From contig JBDWCA010000002.1 in assembly GCA_039978075.1 (NCBI GenBank), positions 682,001 to 746,000 of the forward strand: DNA of 64,000 nt, in the 5' to 3' direction. The position numbers and the translations under genes were made by a program. Positions 51,610 through 59,827 of the stretch are shown here, piece after piece. Numbering within the stretch: position 1 is the first letter of the stretch; every line of letters begins with the position of its first letter. The DNA comes from Anderseniella sp039978075 (lineage in GTDB: Bacteria > Pseudomonadota > Alphaproteobacteria > Rhizobiales > Aestuariivirgaceae). A model generated the notes under the pieces. It made no database searches. It was given only the letters and a program-made list of their open reading frames with translations, and was not told the origin of the DNA.

Positions 51610-52389
51610 TTACAATTCGACCGAAATTTCAGTTGTTGCGTATTCATATCCCAGCTTGTTGATGTCGAGAACTTCTTCCACCGTCATATCCAGCCCGCGC
51701 AATATCCGACTAGGGATTGGTGGATCTTTTCCCTGGGGGCTAATTTGCCAAAGCCACCAGTGCCGGTCGTGGGCGCAATGAAAGATCCAGAATGCCGGAT
51801 CGAACGCCGTCCAGTTCGTGCTCAGCGCATCTCCTCCCAGCCATCCATGTATGGCATTATGGATAGGCGAATAGTAGCTGTCGTGGAAGCTACGAAAATT
51901 GTTTTGCCGCATCGCCTCGTCGACCAAGGACTTGCGTGGGAGATCAGATGGCGTGCCAGGCATTCGTTCCGTTTCTCGATCGCCATCGAAAACGATATTT
52001 GTGCTGGCCAGGACGGCCTTGCCGCCATTTGCTACCGATTGGAACGATTTGGGTAGACCCTCCTTCCGCGAAAGTGCTGTGGCGAAGTCCCACCATGGCA
52101 TTGCGACAGACGAGTCAACTTTGTTCAACGCGCGCTCCAATTTTAACAGATAAGCGCGGTGCCAAGGGAAGAAATGAATATTGTGCAAGCAAGAGATTGG
52201 CGCTGGCAGACCATGGATGCCAGCAATGTGGTGAAAGCTCGATTCATCTTCTTTTGGCTTGGCCAGAATTGCTTTCCAGGCATTGACGAACCGGCCGAGT
52301 TTATCCGAATCTTTTTCCAGCTCCCGCACGCTAGGGCGATAGCGCAGGCCAGCCAGATTTTCCTGTTCGAGAGCAACGCGATCGCTCAT
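51610..52389 (-). CDS. Tyrosinase (common central domain)
   Basis: 259 residues. CuA ligands are His in IAGIHG (59), CLHN (69) and PWHRAYLLKLE (77). CuB ligands are His 177 and 181 (IHNAIHGWLGG) and His 204/207 (DPAFWIFHCAHDRHWWLWQ). Type-3 copper oxidase that hydroxylates phenols and oxidises catechols to quinones. There is no signal peptide or Tat motif. ATG 52389 has a ggagg site and opens the minus-strand cluster with its partner, LodA and LodB. Confidence 0.9.
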   Translation of the reverse strand: MSDRVALEQENLAGLRYRPSVRELEKDSDKLGRFVNAWKAILAKPKEDESSFHHIAGIHGLPAPISCLHNIHFFPWHRAYLLKLERALNKVDSSVAMPWWDFATALSRKEGLPKSFQSVANGGKAVLASTNIVFDGDRETERMPGTPSDLPRKSLVDEAMRQNNFRSFHDSYYSPIHNAIHGWLGGDALSTNWTAFDPAFWIFHCAHDRHWWLWQISPQGKDPPIPSRILRGLDMTVEEVLDINKLGYEYATTEISVEL

Positions 52390-52819
52390 GACACTTATTC
52401 CTCCCTCAAACCGTAGTAGTTTACTGACATCAAAAAAGCTTACACGGGAGCCATTTTGTACAGAAATTTACGTTACGTAATTTAACGATATTATTGTTTA
52501 CGTCAAGGTAAATTAGGAATACATGAATTGGCTTGAATGCAGCCCCGACTGCCTTCAAAAGCGAGAAATGGATGCAAGTGGTGCAAATGATGGGATCACG
52601 AACTTTGCGAAGCGAGAAATTGCATCTGGCTCACTGGAGCGCCGGCACTCACGTCCCGTAGATGCCATTCACGCCCATGCGAAACTAGGTTCCGCAATGT
52701 GTCTCTCTGCACGGGGACATTGAATCTATGCACCAGTTTGCACTAGCCTACACATCTCTCGGGAGACTTGTCGAAACCTGAGGGCGTCGCGTTGCTCTCC
52801 AATCATGGAGATCATCGAG
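52390..52819. other. Spacer between oxidase cluster and defence island
   Basis: 430 bases. The AT-rich part 52440-52520 (ttacgttacgtaatttaacg and ttgtttacgtcaaggt) likely contains the tyrosinase promoter. The 66-codon frame at 52523-52723 has no ribosome site and is not supported. No tRNA or direct repeat that would mark an integration site was seen. Confidence 0.5.
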
Positions 52820-52999
52820 ATGAGGATACTTTCAAAACGTCAGGTTAAGGAGCTTGTTCTGTACTCACCCCAACACATAGCCCGGCTGGAGAAGGCAGGC
52901 CAATTCCCAAAGCGGGTACCGCTAGGCCCGAACCGGGTGGGCTGGGTTGAGAGTGAAGTGCTGGACTGGCTGCAAGAGCGCTTGGCGCAGAGAGAATAA
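52820..52999 (+). CDS. AlpA-family helix-turn-helix regulator
   Basis: 59 residues, the short AlpA/excisionase MerR-like fold: MRILSKRQVKELVLYSP, IARLEKAGQFPKRVPLGPNR, VGWVESEVLDWLQERL. Members regulate prophage and island genes. ATG 52820 has ggagatcatcgag before it; ATG 52805 (five residues longer) has none. It stands at the left edge of the defence-type island, but no integrase is present. Confidence 0.88.
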   Translation: MRILSKRQVKELVLYSPQHIARLEKAGQFPKRVPLGPNRVGWVESEVLDWLQERLAQRE

Positions 53000-53010
53000 C
53001 CAAACCGACA

Positions 53011-53058
53011 CTCCTGATTTCAGGAGCTGGGTGGCCGGGGTTGCAAACCCGGTCACCC
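53011..53058 (+). terminator. Tandem hairpins after the AlpA gene
   Basis: Hairpin 1: ctcctga/tcaggag (53011-53026). Hairpin 2: gggtggccggggtt (53029-53042) and aacccggtcaccc (53046-53058), imperfect. No T run. May end alpA transcription or hold the transcript structure. Confidence 0.5.
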
Positions 53059-53083
53059 TACAGTCTAAAGTAAGTGATCGCAG

Positions 53084-53698
53084 GTGAGGACATTTTGCTT
53101 GAACTCTGACGACTTTAAGAACGCTCTGTTAGGCAATGAAGCTGAAGAGATTTGTCAGCAAATGATGTCTAGGGATACGAACTGGTACTTTGATGAGAGT
53201 GGCGAGGTTGCTGTTGAAGGTGGGTATTCTACATTTAGATCCGCTGTGGCTAAGCAATTGGAGATTGAAGCACCTCAGACTTGTTTGGTTGGAAGTTCGG
53301 TTTACGGATTTAGCTTAAGCCCAAACGCTGCAAAAACATTCTGTGTTTTTCATGAAAACTCGGACTTAGATCTAATGATAGTGTCCGAGCCGCTGTTTCG
53401 GGCTATTTGGTCTGAGCTCTTAGAAGCTTATCATAGAGGCTATCGATGGATAATAAGGCGACATGCTGATCAGATTTTTCGCCAGTTCACGCTTCTTATC
53501 AACAACGGAAACTACGGAACCAGTTTGCTGAGAAAAAGAACGAAAATCCTAGATGGGATTTCGAAAGAAGTGTTTCTACAAACTGGCTCCTCCAGATCAA
53601 TCAAATACAGGATATATGAAACCGAAAGAGCAGCGATGGCATACCATTCTAGCGGCTTGGCGAAGATAAAGAGAAGGCTAGAAAATGACGCTAAATAG
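53084..53698 (+). CDS. Nucleotidyltransferase-like protein
   Basis: 204 residues. CLVGSSVYGF (G70-S71) and ENSDLDLMIV (D94, D96) match the GS and D-x-D motifs of the Pol-beta/MNT nucleotidyltransferase fold with a longer insertion than usual. A third carboxylate is not evident. Basic C-terminus. GTG start with a weak site. Its stop overlaps the DUF262 gene by 14 bases, so they are coupled. Probably part of a two-gene defence or toxin unit; biochemistry unknown. Confidence 0.7.
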   Translation: MRTFCLNSDDFKNALLGNEAEEICQQMMSRDTNWYFDESGEVAVEGGYSTFRSAVAKQLEIEAPQTCLVGSSVYGFSLSPNAAKTFCVFHENSDLDLMIVSEPLFRAIWSELLEAYHRGYRWIIRRHADQIFRQFTLLINNGNYGTSLLRKRTKILDGISKEVFLQTGSSRSIKYRIYETERAAMAYHSSGLAKIKRRLENDAK

Positions 53699-54716
53699 TA
53701 TCATCCAGCCAGGGCGACCTGCGATAACCGAGTTGCTCGAAAACCTTAGAAATGAAGCCTATTTTGTTGATGACTCATTCCAAAGGAAGTTGGTTTGGAC
53801 GGAGCGACAAAAAGCACGTCTGATTCAAACGGTTCTAATGGGCTACCCAATGCCAGAGATTTATTTGTGGCAACAGCCCGCCAACCCCGATAGCGGGAAA
53901 ATTAAGCATAGTATTGTTGACGGGCAGCAGCGACTAACGACACTCCTCCAATTTACTGCTAATGAATGGCCGCTGAACGAAAAGCATCTCGATGTAGTTG
54001 AGGGTTGCGAAAAATATCAGAACAAACTCTGGAAGGACTTAGATGCCGTAACTAAACAGGCATTTTGGCAGTATGTAGTGAATGTGCGAACTATTCCCTC
54101 AGACGTGGGCAATCAGCAGATCACAGATGTTTTTAGACGATTGAACGAAACAGACAAATCTCTAAATCCGCAAGAACTGCGTAACGCTGAATTTAATGGT
54201 GAATTCATTAAAGCCGCAGAAAAGATAACCGAGCTGGATGAGTTTGAGTCTTTGCGGCTGTTCACAGACAGCCAAGTTAGGAGGATGGCAGACATCGAGT
54301 TTACCAGCGGAATGCTGATGTTCCTAAGAAGGGGACTTGTGGAAGAAAACACGAAAACAATCAATGAAACATATGATTTATACAATGATGAATACCCAGA
54401 AGCGTCTAATGATGTGGCTACGGTCAGAGCGTTCCTAAGACGGTGTCTCGATGAATATCTAGTTAGCGACGAAACACGAAAATTCTTCACCCGGCCAATA
54501 CATCTTTTCACGCTTTTTTGTGTGGACCAGACATTAATTGGCCGGGGGGTCTCAACCAATGGCTTGCAACCACGACTTGATAGTTTTGTCGAAGAATATC
54601 AATCCGATAAAATTGATGAATCAATTGAAAAATATCGGGAAGGTTCAAGTTCGCGAACAAGAAGCAGGGCAAGCAGAAACGCTCGTGCCAACGCGCTACA
54701 TACCAAAGTTGGCTGA
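53685..54716 (+). CDS. DUF262-domain protein (GmrSD N-type)
   Basis: 343 residues. DUF262 marks: VDDSFQRKLVWTERQKARLI near residue 28 and SIVDGQQRLTTLLQF near 77, with the D-G-Q-Q-R nucleotide/ParB-like motif. The DUF1524 nuclease domain of GmrSD type IV enzymes is not present. The C-terminus is basic and Ser/Arg-rich (SSRTRSRASRNARA). Paired with the upstream nucleotidyltransferase-like gene. DUF262 proteins typically act as DNA-binding or NTP-dependent subunits in phage restriction. Confidence 0.82.
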   Translation: MTLNSIIQPGRPAITELLENLRNEAYFVDDSFQRKLVWTERQKARLIQTVLMGYPMPEIYLWQQPANPDSGKIKHSIVDGQQRLTTLLQFTANEWPLNEKHLDVVEGCEKYQNKLWKDLDAVTKQAFWQYVVNVRTIPSDVGNQQITDVFRRLNETDKSLNPQELRNAEFNGEFIKAAEKITELDEFESLRLFTDSQVRRMADIEFTSGMLMFLRRGLVEENTKTINETYDLYNDEYPEASNDVATVRAFLRRCLDEYLVSDETRKFFTRPIHLFTLFCVDQTLIGRGVSTNGLQPRLDSFVEEYQSDKIDESIEKYREGSSSRTRSRASRNARANALHTKVG

Positions 54717-54817
54717 GTGCTAACGTCGGAACATATTGTGAACATTCTTCGAATATGCTAAATCTAGTTGCGTCACAATATGCGACCTGTTGTATTGCGC
54801 CTAGGAGGGGCTACCAC

Positions 54818-55774
54818 ATGCTGACATCGTTGGAACTATGCGCGGGAGCAGGCGGTCAGGCTCTAGGCCTTGAGAAGGCAAAATTCCACCACCAAGCGTT
54901 AGTGGAAATCGATAAGCACTGTTGCGACACGCTGCGCCACAATCGTCCGAAGTGGAAAGTCCTTGAAGAAGACATGCGCCTCTTCAAAATGGATGCAGGT
55001 CAGTATCAGGGCATCGATCTGCTAGCTGGCGGTCTGCCGTGTCCTCCTTTCTCAAAAGCAGGCAAGCAACTAGGCCGGGCCGATGAACGGAATCTCTTTG
55101 ATGACGCCATCGACATCATTGATGTTGTTCGCCCACGCGCGATCATGATCGAGAATGTACGCGGGTTCATGGATGCTGTTTTTGAAGACTACCGTCTACA
55201 CCTGAAAACACAGCTCAAAAAGCTCGGATACTACTCGGAACCTAAGCTTCTCAGTGCGTCAGACTACGGTGTCCCGCAATTGCGTCCTCGCGTCGTGATT
55301 ATGGCCATTGAAGAGAGCCGAGTTGAACATTTCTCGTGGCCTGATCCCTCGCCTAGGAACCCGAGAACAGTTGGTCAGGCGCTGAAACGCATGATGGCGG
55401 AGAATGGTTGGTCCGGTGTCGATGCCTGGGCCAGGCAAGCCAATGAAATCGCTCCCACCATCGTTGGTGGCAGCAAAAAACACGGCGGTCCAGATCTCGG
55501 ACCAACCCGCGCCCGCAAGGCTTGGGCATCGCTAGGGGTCGAAGGGCGAACCATTGCTCCTGAGGCACCCAGGCCTGATCATATTGGCATGCCACGTCTT
55601 ACCGTTCCGATGGTAGCCAAGCTCCAAGGATTTCCCGAAAGCTGGCATTTTACCGGCGCTAAAACCAATGCCTATCGGCAAGTTGGAAACGCCTTTCCGC
55701 CGCCGGTAGCTGAAGCAGTAGGCAAACAACTCCACGCAGCGTTGTCGGCAAGAACATTATACGCGGTGGCGTAG
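54818..55774 (+). CDS. DNA (cytosine-5) methyltransferase
   Basis: 318 residues. Conserved motifs: I ELCAGAGGQALGLE, IV GGLPCPPFS with the catalytic Cys 75, VI IENVRGF, VIII GVPQLRPRV, X GNAFPPPVAEAVG. It methylates cytosine C5 in the target of the next gene. The start is ATG 54818 with an aggagggg site; a longer frame from 54755 lacks one. Part of a type II restriction-modification unit with a NaeI-like enzyme and Vsr. Confidence 0.94.
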   Translation: MLTSLELCAGAGGQALGLEKAKFHHQALVEIDKHCCDTLRHNRPKWKVLEEDMRLFKMDAGQYQGIDLLAGGLPCPPFSKAGKQLGRADERNLFDDAIDIIDVVRPRAIMIENVRGFMDAVFEDYRLHLKTQLKKLGYYSEPKLLSASDYGVPQLRPRVVIMAIEESRVEHFSWPDPSPRNPRTVGQALKRMMAENGWSGVDAWARQANEIAPTIVGGSKKHGGPDLGPTRARKAWASLGVEGRTIAPEAPRPDHIGMPRLTVPMVAKLQGFPESWHFTGAKTNAYRQVGNAFPPPVAEAVGKQLHAALSARTLYAVA

Positions 55775-55843
55775 CTCAAAAAACGCCGGCCTTTTCAATT
55801 ATTTAGACTCCACATCTGAGGTAAAACTAGTCAATGATGCAGC

Positions 55844-56737
55844 ATGAAGATGTTGCCATCAGTTGTGTCACCCGGGCATCCGGACTTTGAGGAACTGGAT
55901 CAGATACGCCGTGGCGTTCTTGAAATCGCTGGCGGTGATGCTGCAATCAAGAAAGCATTCCCGCAAGCCATTCGCGATGCCATCGACTTCGTGCTGGACC
56001 CGATAAGAACAGGCCGCACCGAAATCCGAGAACTGGACAACGTGGAGAAAACGTTCATCGGCCTTAAAATTGAACACTATGTCCGCGACTTTCTAGGTGC
56101 GCCCAAGGGCATCCGGGACTTGGTAATCAGCAATCGCGACGTCGATATCAAAAACACGCTCGACAACAGCTGGATGATACCACCCGAAACGTATCGGGAC
56201 GAAGGGTCCTGTTTGGTGATCAACTCCAAGGAACAAGAGAGCCGGTGCTGGATGGGTGTCATGTTGGCGCGTCAAACGTATCTGAACGCGCCAAATCGCG
56301 ACGGCAAACGTGGAGTGAAATCTGGTGCGGTGGCACATGTTCTGTGGTTGGTTGAAGGCTCAGGCTATCCACCCTCAGTGTGGAGAGCCTTTGATATGGC
56401 TGAATTCCGTGAACTCCGAAATCTGCAGCCTGGAGCGATTCGCGCCGCTGAATTCTTTCGCCGCAATTTGGGTAAGATTGTACCACGCGAAGTTGCAGTT
56501 GCCTTGCTCTTTGACCAACTCGACCCAATGAAACGGATTCGCGGCAATCAAGGAGCGCGCGATGTGCTCAAGCCCGAAGGTATCGCGGTCCTGTCAGGGC
56601 CATACGGCAACCGTGTTCTCGAAAACCTGGGCCGTGACCGGATCGACAGCGACGCCTTTATTTCGATTAAACCCACAAACGAGGCAGAGCGAACGATTCT
56701 TGAAGACGAAGGTGCAATAGAGCGCAGCGATGGTTGA
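55844..56737 (+). CDS. NaeI-like type II restriction endonuclease
   Basis: 297 residues. Similar to NaeI: RTGRTEIRELDNVEKTFIGL, the catalytic DVDIKN (D101-x-K103), SWMIPPE, then NRDGKRGVKSGAVAHVLWL and KRIRGNQGAR. NaeI is a type IIE enzyme that cuts GCCGGC and has a topoisomerase-like second DNA domain, which the C-terminal half resembles. If the specificity is shared, the m5C methylase protects GCCGGC. A GCCGGC is present in the spacer at 55785-55790, but that site is common in such DNA. The start ATG 55844 has no strong ribosome site. Confidence 0.82.
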   Translation: MKMLPSVVSPGHPDFEELDQIRRGVLEIAGGDAAIKKAFPQAIRDAIDFVLDPIRTGRTEIRELDNVEKTFIGLKIEHYVRDFLGAPKGIRDLVISNRDVDIKNTLDNSWMIPPETYRDEGSCLVINSKEQESRCWMGVMLARQTYLNAPNRDGKRGVKSGAVAHVLWLVEGSGYPPSVWRAFDMAEFRELRNLQPGAIRAAEFFRRNLGKIVPREVAVALLFDQLDPMKRIRGNQGARDVLKPEGIAVLSGPYGNRVLENLGRDRIDSDAFISIKPTNEAERTILEDEGAIERSDG

Positions 56738-57149
56738 TACAATTAGCTCTGATCGACGCAGTGAGAATATGCGCCGCATACGAAGCAAAAACAGCAAACC
56801 CGAGTTGCTGGTTCGACGGCTCGTTCACAGTCTTGGGTATCGTTATCGCCTACATCGTAGTGACCTTCCAGGGAAGCCGGACCTGACATTTGGGCCGAAG
56901 CGAAAAGTTGTGTTTGTCCACGGCTGCTTCTGGCACCAGCACACGGCGAAAGACTGCTTGGACGGTCGCCGACCGAAGTCCAACACTGACTACTGGAATA
57001 AGAAACTTGAGAGAAATGTAGACCGTGACCGCAAGAACTTGGCGCTGTTCAGGAACCTTGGCTGGGACGTCTTGATTGTCTGGGAGTGCGAGACAGTCAA
57101 TCTTGAGCAGCTTCAGCACCGATTGATTACTTTTCTCGGCGAAAGATGA
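56730..57149 (+). CDS. vsr: Very short patch repair endonuclease
   Basis: 139 residues. N-terminal RSENMRRIRSKNSKPE, then PGKPDLTF with the catalytic Asp 51 and HGCFWHQH with His 69, the same numbers as in E. coli Vsr, followed by DYWNKKLERNVDRD. It nicks at T-G mismatches produced when 5-methylcytosine deaminates, so it accompanies the C5 methylase. The start overlaps the endonuclease stop by 8 bases. Confidence 0.95.
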   Translation: MVDTISSDRRSENMRRIRSKNSKPELLVRRLVHSLGYRYRLHRSDLPGKPDLTFGPKRKVVFVHGCFWHQHTAKDCLDGRRPKSNTDYWNKKLERNVDRDRKNLALFRNLGWDVLIVWECETVNLEQLQHRLITFLGER

Positions 57150-57740
57150 AGTAAGGGGTACAAGATGAGAAGTAGATTTCTAGGGCGATGACGATTTGGC
57201 CGGCTGACCCAGCCCGCTGATCCAGGACAGTCAAGTGTTGGGCTTATTAACGTTTGTTTCTCTAAATCCGGCCGCAGTTAAGGCCTGTTGAGCGGAGCCC
57301 TTGCGTAGCTCAAGCGAAACAGGCCGGTAGAGCTGATTGCTTTGGGCATACTCTGCCGTCGGCAGCGGAAAAGCTTACCTACAAAGTCATATCCGAGAAT
57401 TGACTAGCATCTATCATCATCGACATTGTAAGAGCGGCCGCGTAGGAAGGATTCAGGTTGAAGTGTTTGACTGAATTCATTTACGCATCGACGCCGGCGA
57501 ACAACACACAGCCCCCCCCTTTTTTTTGCGACAGCGATGACAGCTGATAGCGACATTAGCTCTCTTTTCGTTTGCGCGTTGTAGTCCGATAAAGATACGA
57601 AAGGGGGATAAGGTAACCCCTAGCCATTCTCGGATTCAAACAGACGCCACTTGCCCTTACGTCAATATTGCAATAACGTACTTCCAGCATGCTGGTAGGA
57701 ATTGCTAGCAGCGTCTGCGAGTGAAAGGGGCATTCAAGTT
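57150..57740. other. Spacer after the restriction-modification unit
   Basis: 591 bases without a gene. It contains the interrupted hairpin at 57282-57325, a C8T8 homopolymer block at 57512-57527 and an AT-rich palindromic stretch (gtcaatattgcaataacgta, 57661-57680) before the lipoprotein gene that may be its promoter or operator. Confidence 0.5.
57282..57325. repeat. Interrupted inverted repeat
   Basis: Arms ggcctg-ttgagc (57282-57293) and gctcaa-caggcc (57308-57313 and 57320-57325) with a 6-base bulge gcgaaa and a 14-base loop. Possible terminator without T run or structured RNA element. Confidence 0.45.
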
Positions 57741-58583
57741 ATGAGGTGGTATTGTGTAATCCCGTTTGCGATGTTGACAGGTTGTGGCACCTTCGTTCCT
57801 AGCTTGACAGTGCACGATGATGATCAATTGTACACTATAAATGTGCACGACAGCATTCAGTGTGAAGTGATAGATGCTGTCAAAAAAATCTATACTCAAA
57901 TAGAGAACGTGAGGTTTGCAACGAATTCTGATCCATCTTTGACAAATAGAGAAAAATTGACCAAATTAAGATCTTTGGCAAAATTGGAAAAGCAATTTGC
58001 TCATAAATGGGGTTTATTTTATAGCGTAACATTAAGTATTGTTGAGGACTCGTCTGTAAATCCTTCGATTGATATTCTGTCTCCAGCTACTCCCGTAAAT
58101 ATGTTGCTTCCGGGTGATGCCGTTTTTACATTAAATACAGGATTAGCCTTTACAGCGAAAGCAACTCGCAAAGAGACAACGCAGGTTTTCTATACAATCG
58201 GCAAGATTATGGAATTTAATAGATGTGGAGAGGGCGCGCCGCGAAACAAAATGATACCTTTCGGCAATACTCTAAGATTGTCAGACTGGACAGTAAGACA
58301 ATTTATGCTAATTAGTAGTGATTTAATTATATCTTTAGATTCAAAAGAATCAATGACTTATGAAGTGAAATTCGAACTTGGAAAACGGGGTAACGTGAAC
58401 CCTAAGTGGACATTTCTCCAGAGAAACTTGAATAAAGCGTCCGGATTGTTCAATGGCGGCAGAGTATCAAGCCACTCAGTTATTTTCACTCTTGGCCCAA
58501 CAACGGATAAGAGGAGGAAATTAGAAGAAACTGCATTGGCGGCGCATAATGCGCGGCTGATTGGAGATGCAATCGAAAGATAG
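57741..58583 (+). CDS. Lipoprotein of unknown function
   Basis: 280 residues. MRWYCVIPFAMLTGCG is a lipoprotein signal with the lipid Cys at residue 15. The mature part is rich in beta-strand patterns, with GDAVFTLNTGLAFTAKATRK and a long Ser/Thr-rich end. The DNA is markedly AT-rich compared with the core genome, a sign of transfer. No family recognised. A TTG at 57702 in frame is less likely than ATG 57741. Confidence 0.72.
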   Translation: MRWYCVIPFAMLTGCGTFVPSLTVHDDDQLYTINVHDSIQCEVIDAVKKIYTQIENVRFATNSDPSLTNREKLTKLRSLAKLEKQFAHKWGLFYSVTLSIVEDSSVNPSIDILSPATPVNMLLPGDAVFTLNTGLAFTAKATRKETTQVFYTIGKIMEFNRCGEGAPRNKMIPFGNTLRLSDWTVRQFMLISSDLIISLDSKESMTYEVKFELGKRGNVNPKWTFLQRNLNKASGLFNGGRVSSHSVIFTLGPTTDKRRKLEETALAAHNARLIGDAIER

Positions 58584-58645
58584 AGTAATTTGTTCGTGGC
58601 GTTGAAATTGTACAAGAGCTGTGAAGTTAGATAAGAGGTGTAGAG

Positions 58646-58831
58646 ATGGCTAAGATTTGCTACGAGCCCTCAAGCAAAGGGGACGACTACGTTCTAAGAT
58701 GTGAGAGAGACGAGAACGACCGTTGTACGAGAAACTGCAAACATATTAAAAGGGCCGACATTAATCCACAGCTGGCAGGATCCGTGACGCGTTTGGAAAG
58801 AGCTATTGTGAAACACGATTCCGAAGCTTGA
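58646..58831 (+). CDS. Small protein with PSSK...RCE...NCKHI motif
   Basis: 61 residues with four Cys, starting after an agaggtg site. The stretch CYEPSSK, VLRCERDEN and TRNCKHI is repeated in changed form in the downstream frameshifted gene (WYVPSSK, LMRCEFDEH, KNCEHI), so the two are related. The paired Cys suggest a small zinc or redox motif. Function unknown. Confidence 0.6.
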   Translation: MAKICYEPSSKGDDYVLRCERDENDRCTRNCKHIKRADINPQLAGSVTRLERAIVKHDSEA

Positions 58832-58840
58832 GCACATTGA

Positions 58841-59086
58841 TTATGGGTCCTAACACCAATTCAGTGTGCAAGAGTCCGTGATGGTGTAGAAGCGACCGCC
58901 AATTCTAGATGCTCGCGTTGCAATGAGATCGTCACTTTCTCGTATAGTAACAATGGCGGACAACAACCGTGCTGTCGTGAACGGGTCCACTCTCCCTGCA
59001 ACGAGAATGGCAAGCATGTTCGAATGGTGTTGAAAATCCGCTTTGACAAACCTGAGGTAGGATTCTCCAGATTCGTCAATTCATGA
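58841..59086 (+). pseudogene. Cys-rich zinc-ribbon-like frame without a start codon
   Basis: An open stretch that encodes SRCSRCNEIVTF, GGQQPCC and PCNENGKHV and ends at tga 59084-59086. It begins after a stop at 58838-58840 and has no ATG, GTG or TTG at a useful place; a short ATG frame in another phase (58843) ends nearby. The Cys spacing looks like a real domain, so this may be a frameshifted or decayed gene. It could also be chance. Confidence 0.35.
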
Positions 59087-59159
59087 GCTTTAAAACCCGG
59101 AAATCAGACAGGTAGAAGATGCATTTGCAACTCTTGTCGAACAAACTGGCGGTTGCGAG

Positions 59160-59658
59160 ATGAGCCGGGAACTCATCAAAACGGCCTTGGTATCTGTTCT
59201 CAGCGCCATGATAGGTGCCGTTGCGACCATAACAGTCGGATACGTTACATTTCACACCCAGAATCGGCAGATAGACGTCCGCATGATCGAACTCGCTTTG
59301 GACATTATTGCTGGGAAATACGATCGAGAACCGGAACAGGAACAGGAAAAAGAGTCAGCAATCCCAGCTCGCAGATTTGCGATCCGGGTTCTTTCACATT
59401 ATTCACGTGTCCCCATCGAGAAAAAAAGAAGTGGAAGAATGGGCCAAGGCGCCAGGTGGCATTCCGAAGGATTCATTTCGGCGTAACCCGCAGTACTGGT
59501 ATGTGCCTTCCAGTAAGCCAGGTCTTCTCATGCGATGCGAGTTTGACGAGCATGGAAGGGTCTATAAAAACTGTGAACACATTTCCGCCGATACGGTAAA
59601 CTGCTCAAAAGCAGAAAGAAATTTTGCCTCAGGACTTGCGCCAGAAAGAGCCAGGTGA
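59160..59658 (+). pseudogene. Membrane-anchored protein interrupted by an A7 frameshift
   Basis: The first frame (59160-59486) encodes an N-terminal membrane helix (ALVSVLSAMIGAVATITVG), RMIELALDIIAGKYD and RRFAIRVLSHYSRVPIEKK, then changes to implausible sequence. The +1 frame continues naturally after the A7 run at 59421-59427 as EVEEWAKAPGGIPKDSF and ends with the PSSK/RCE/NC-x-HI motif. With six A instead of seven one protein of about 165 residues results. It could be a disabled gene, polymerase slippage, or a sequencing error. Confidence 0.6.
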
Positions 59659-59827
59659 ATAGCACTCCCCATTTGAAACGGTCTCAATCACACGAATGAG
59701 AATCTCCAATGCAACTGAAGATGGCAAAGAAAACTGAAGCGGAAGAACCGTCTTTGTTTACTGATTGAATACGGCTGCAGCTGGCACAAAAAGCCAAACT
59801 ACGCCACAAAATTCACCAAGGCTTCGA

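Noticed and set aside
52523..52723. 66-codon plus-strand frame
   Set aside because: No ribosome site, no recognisable domain.
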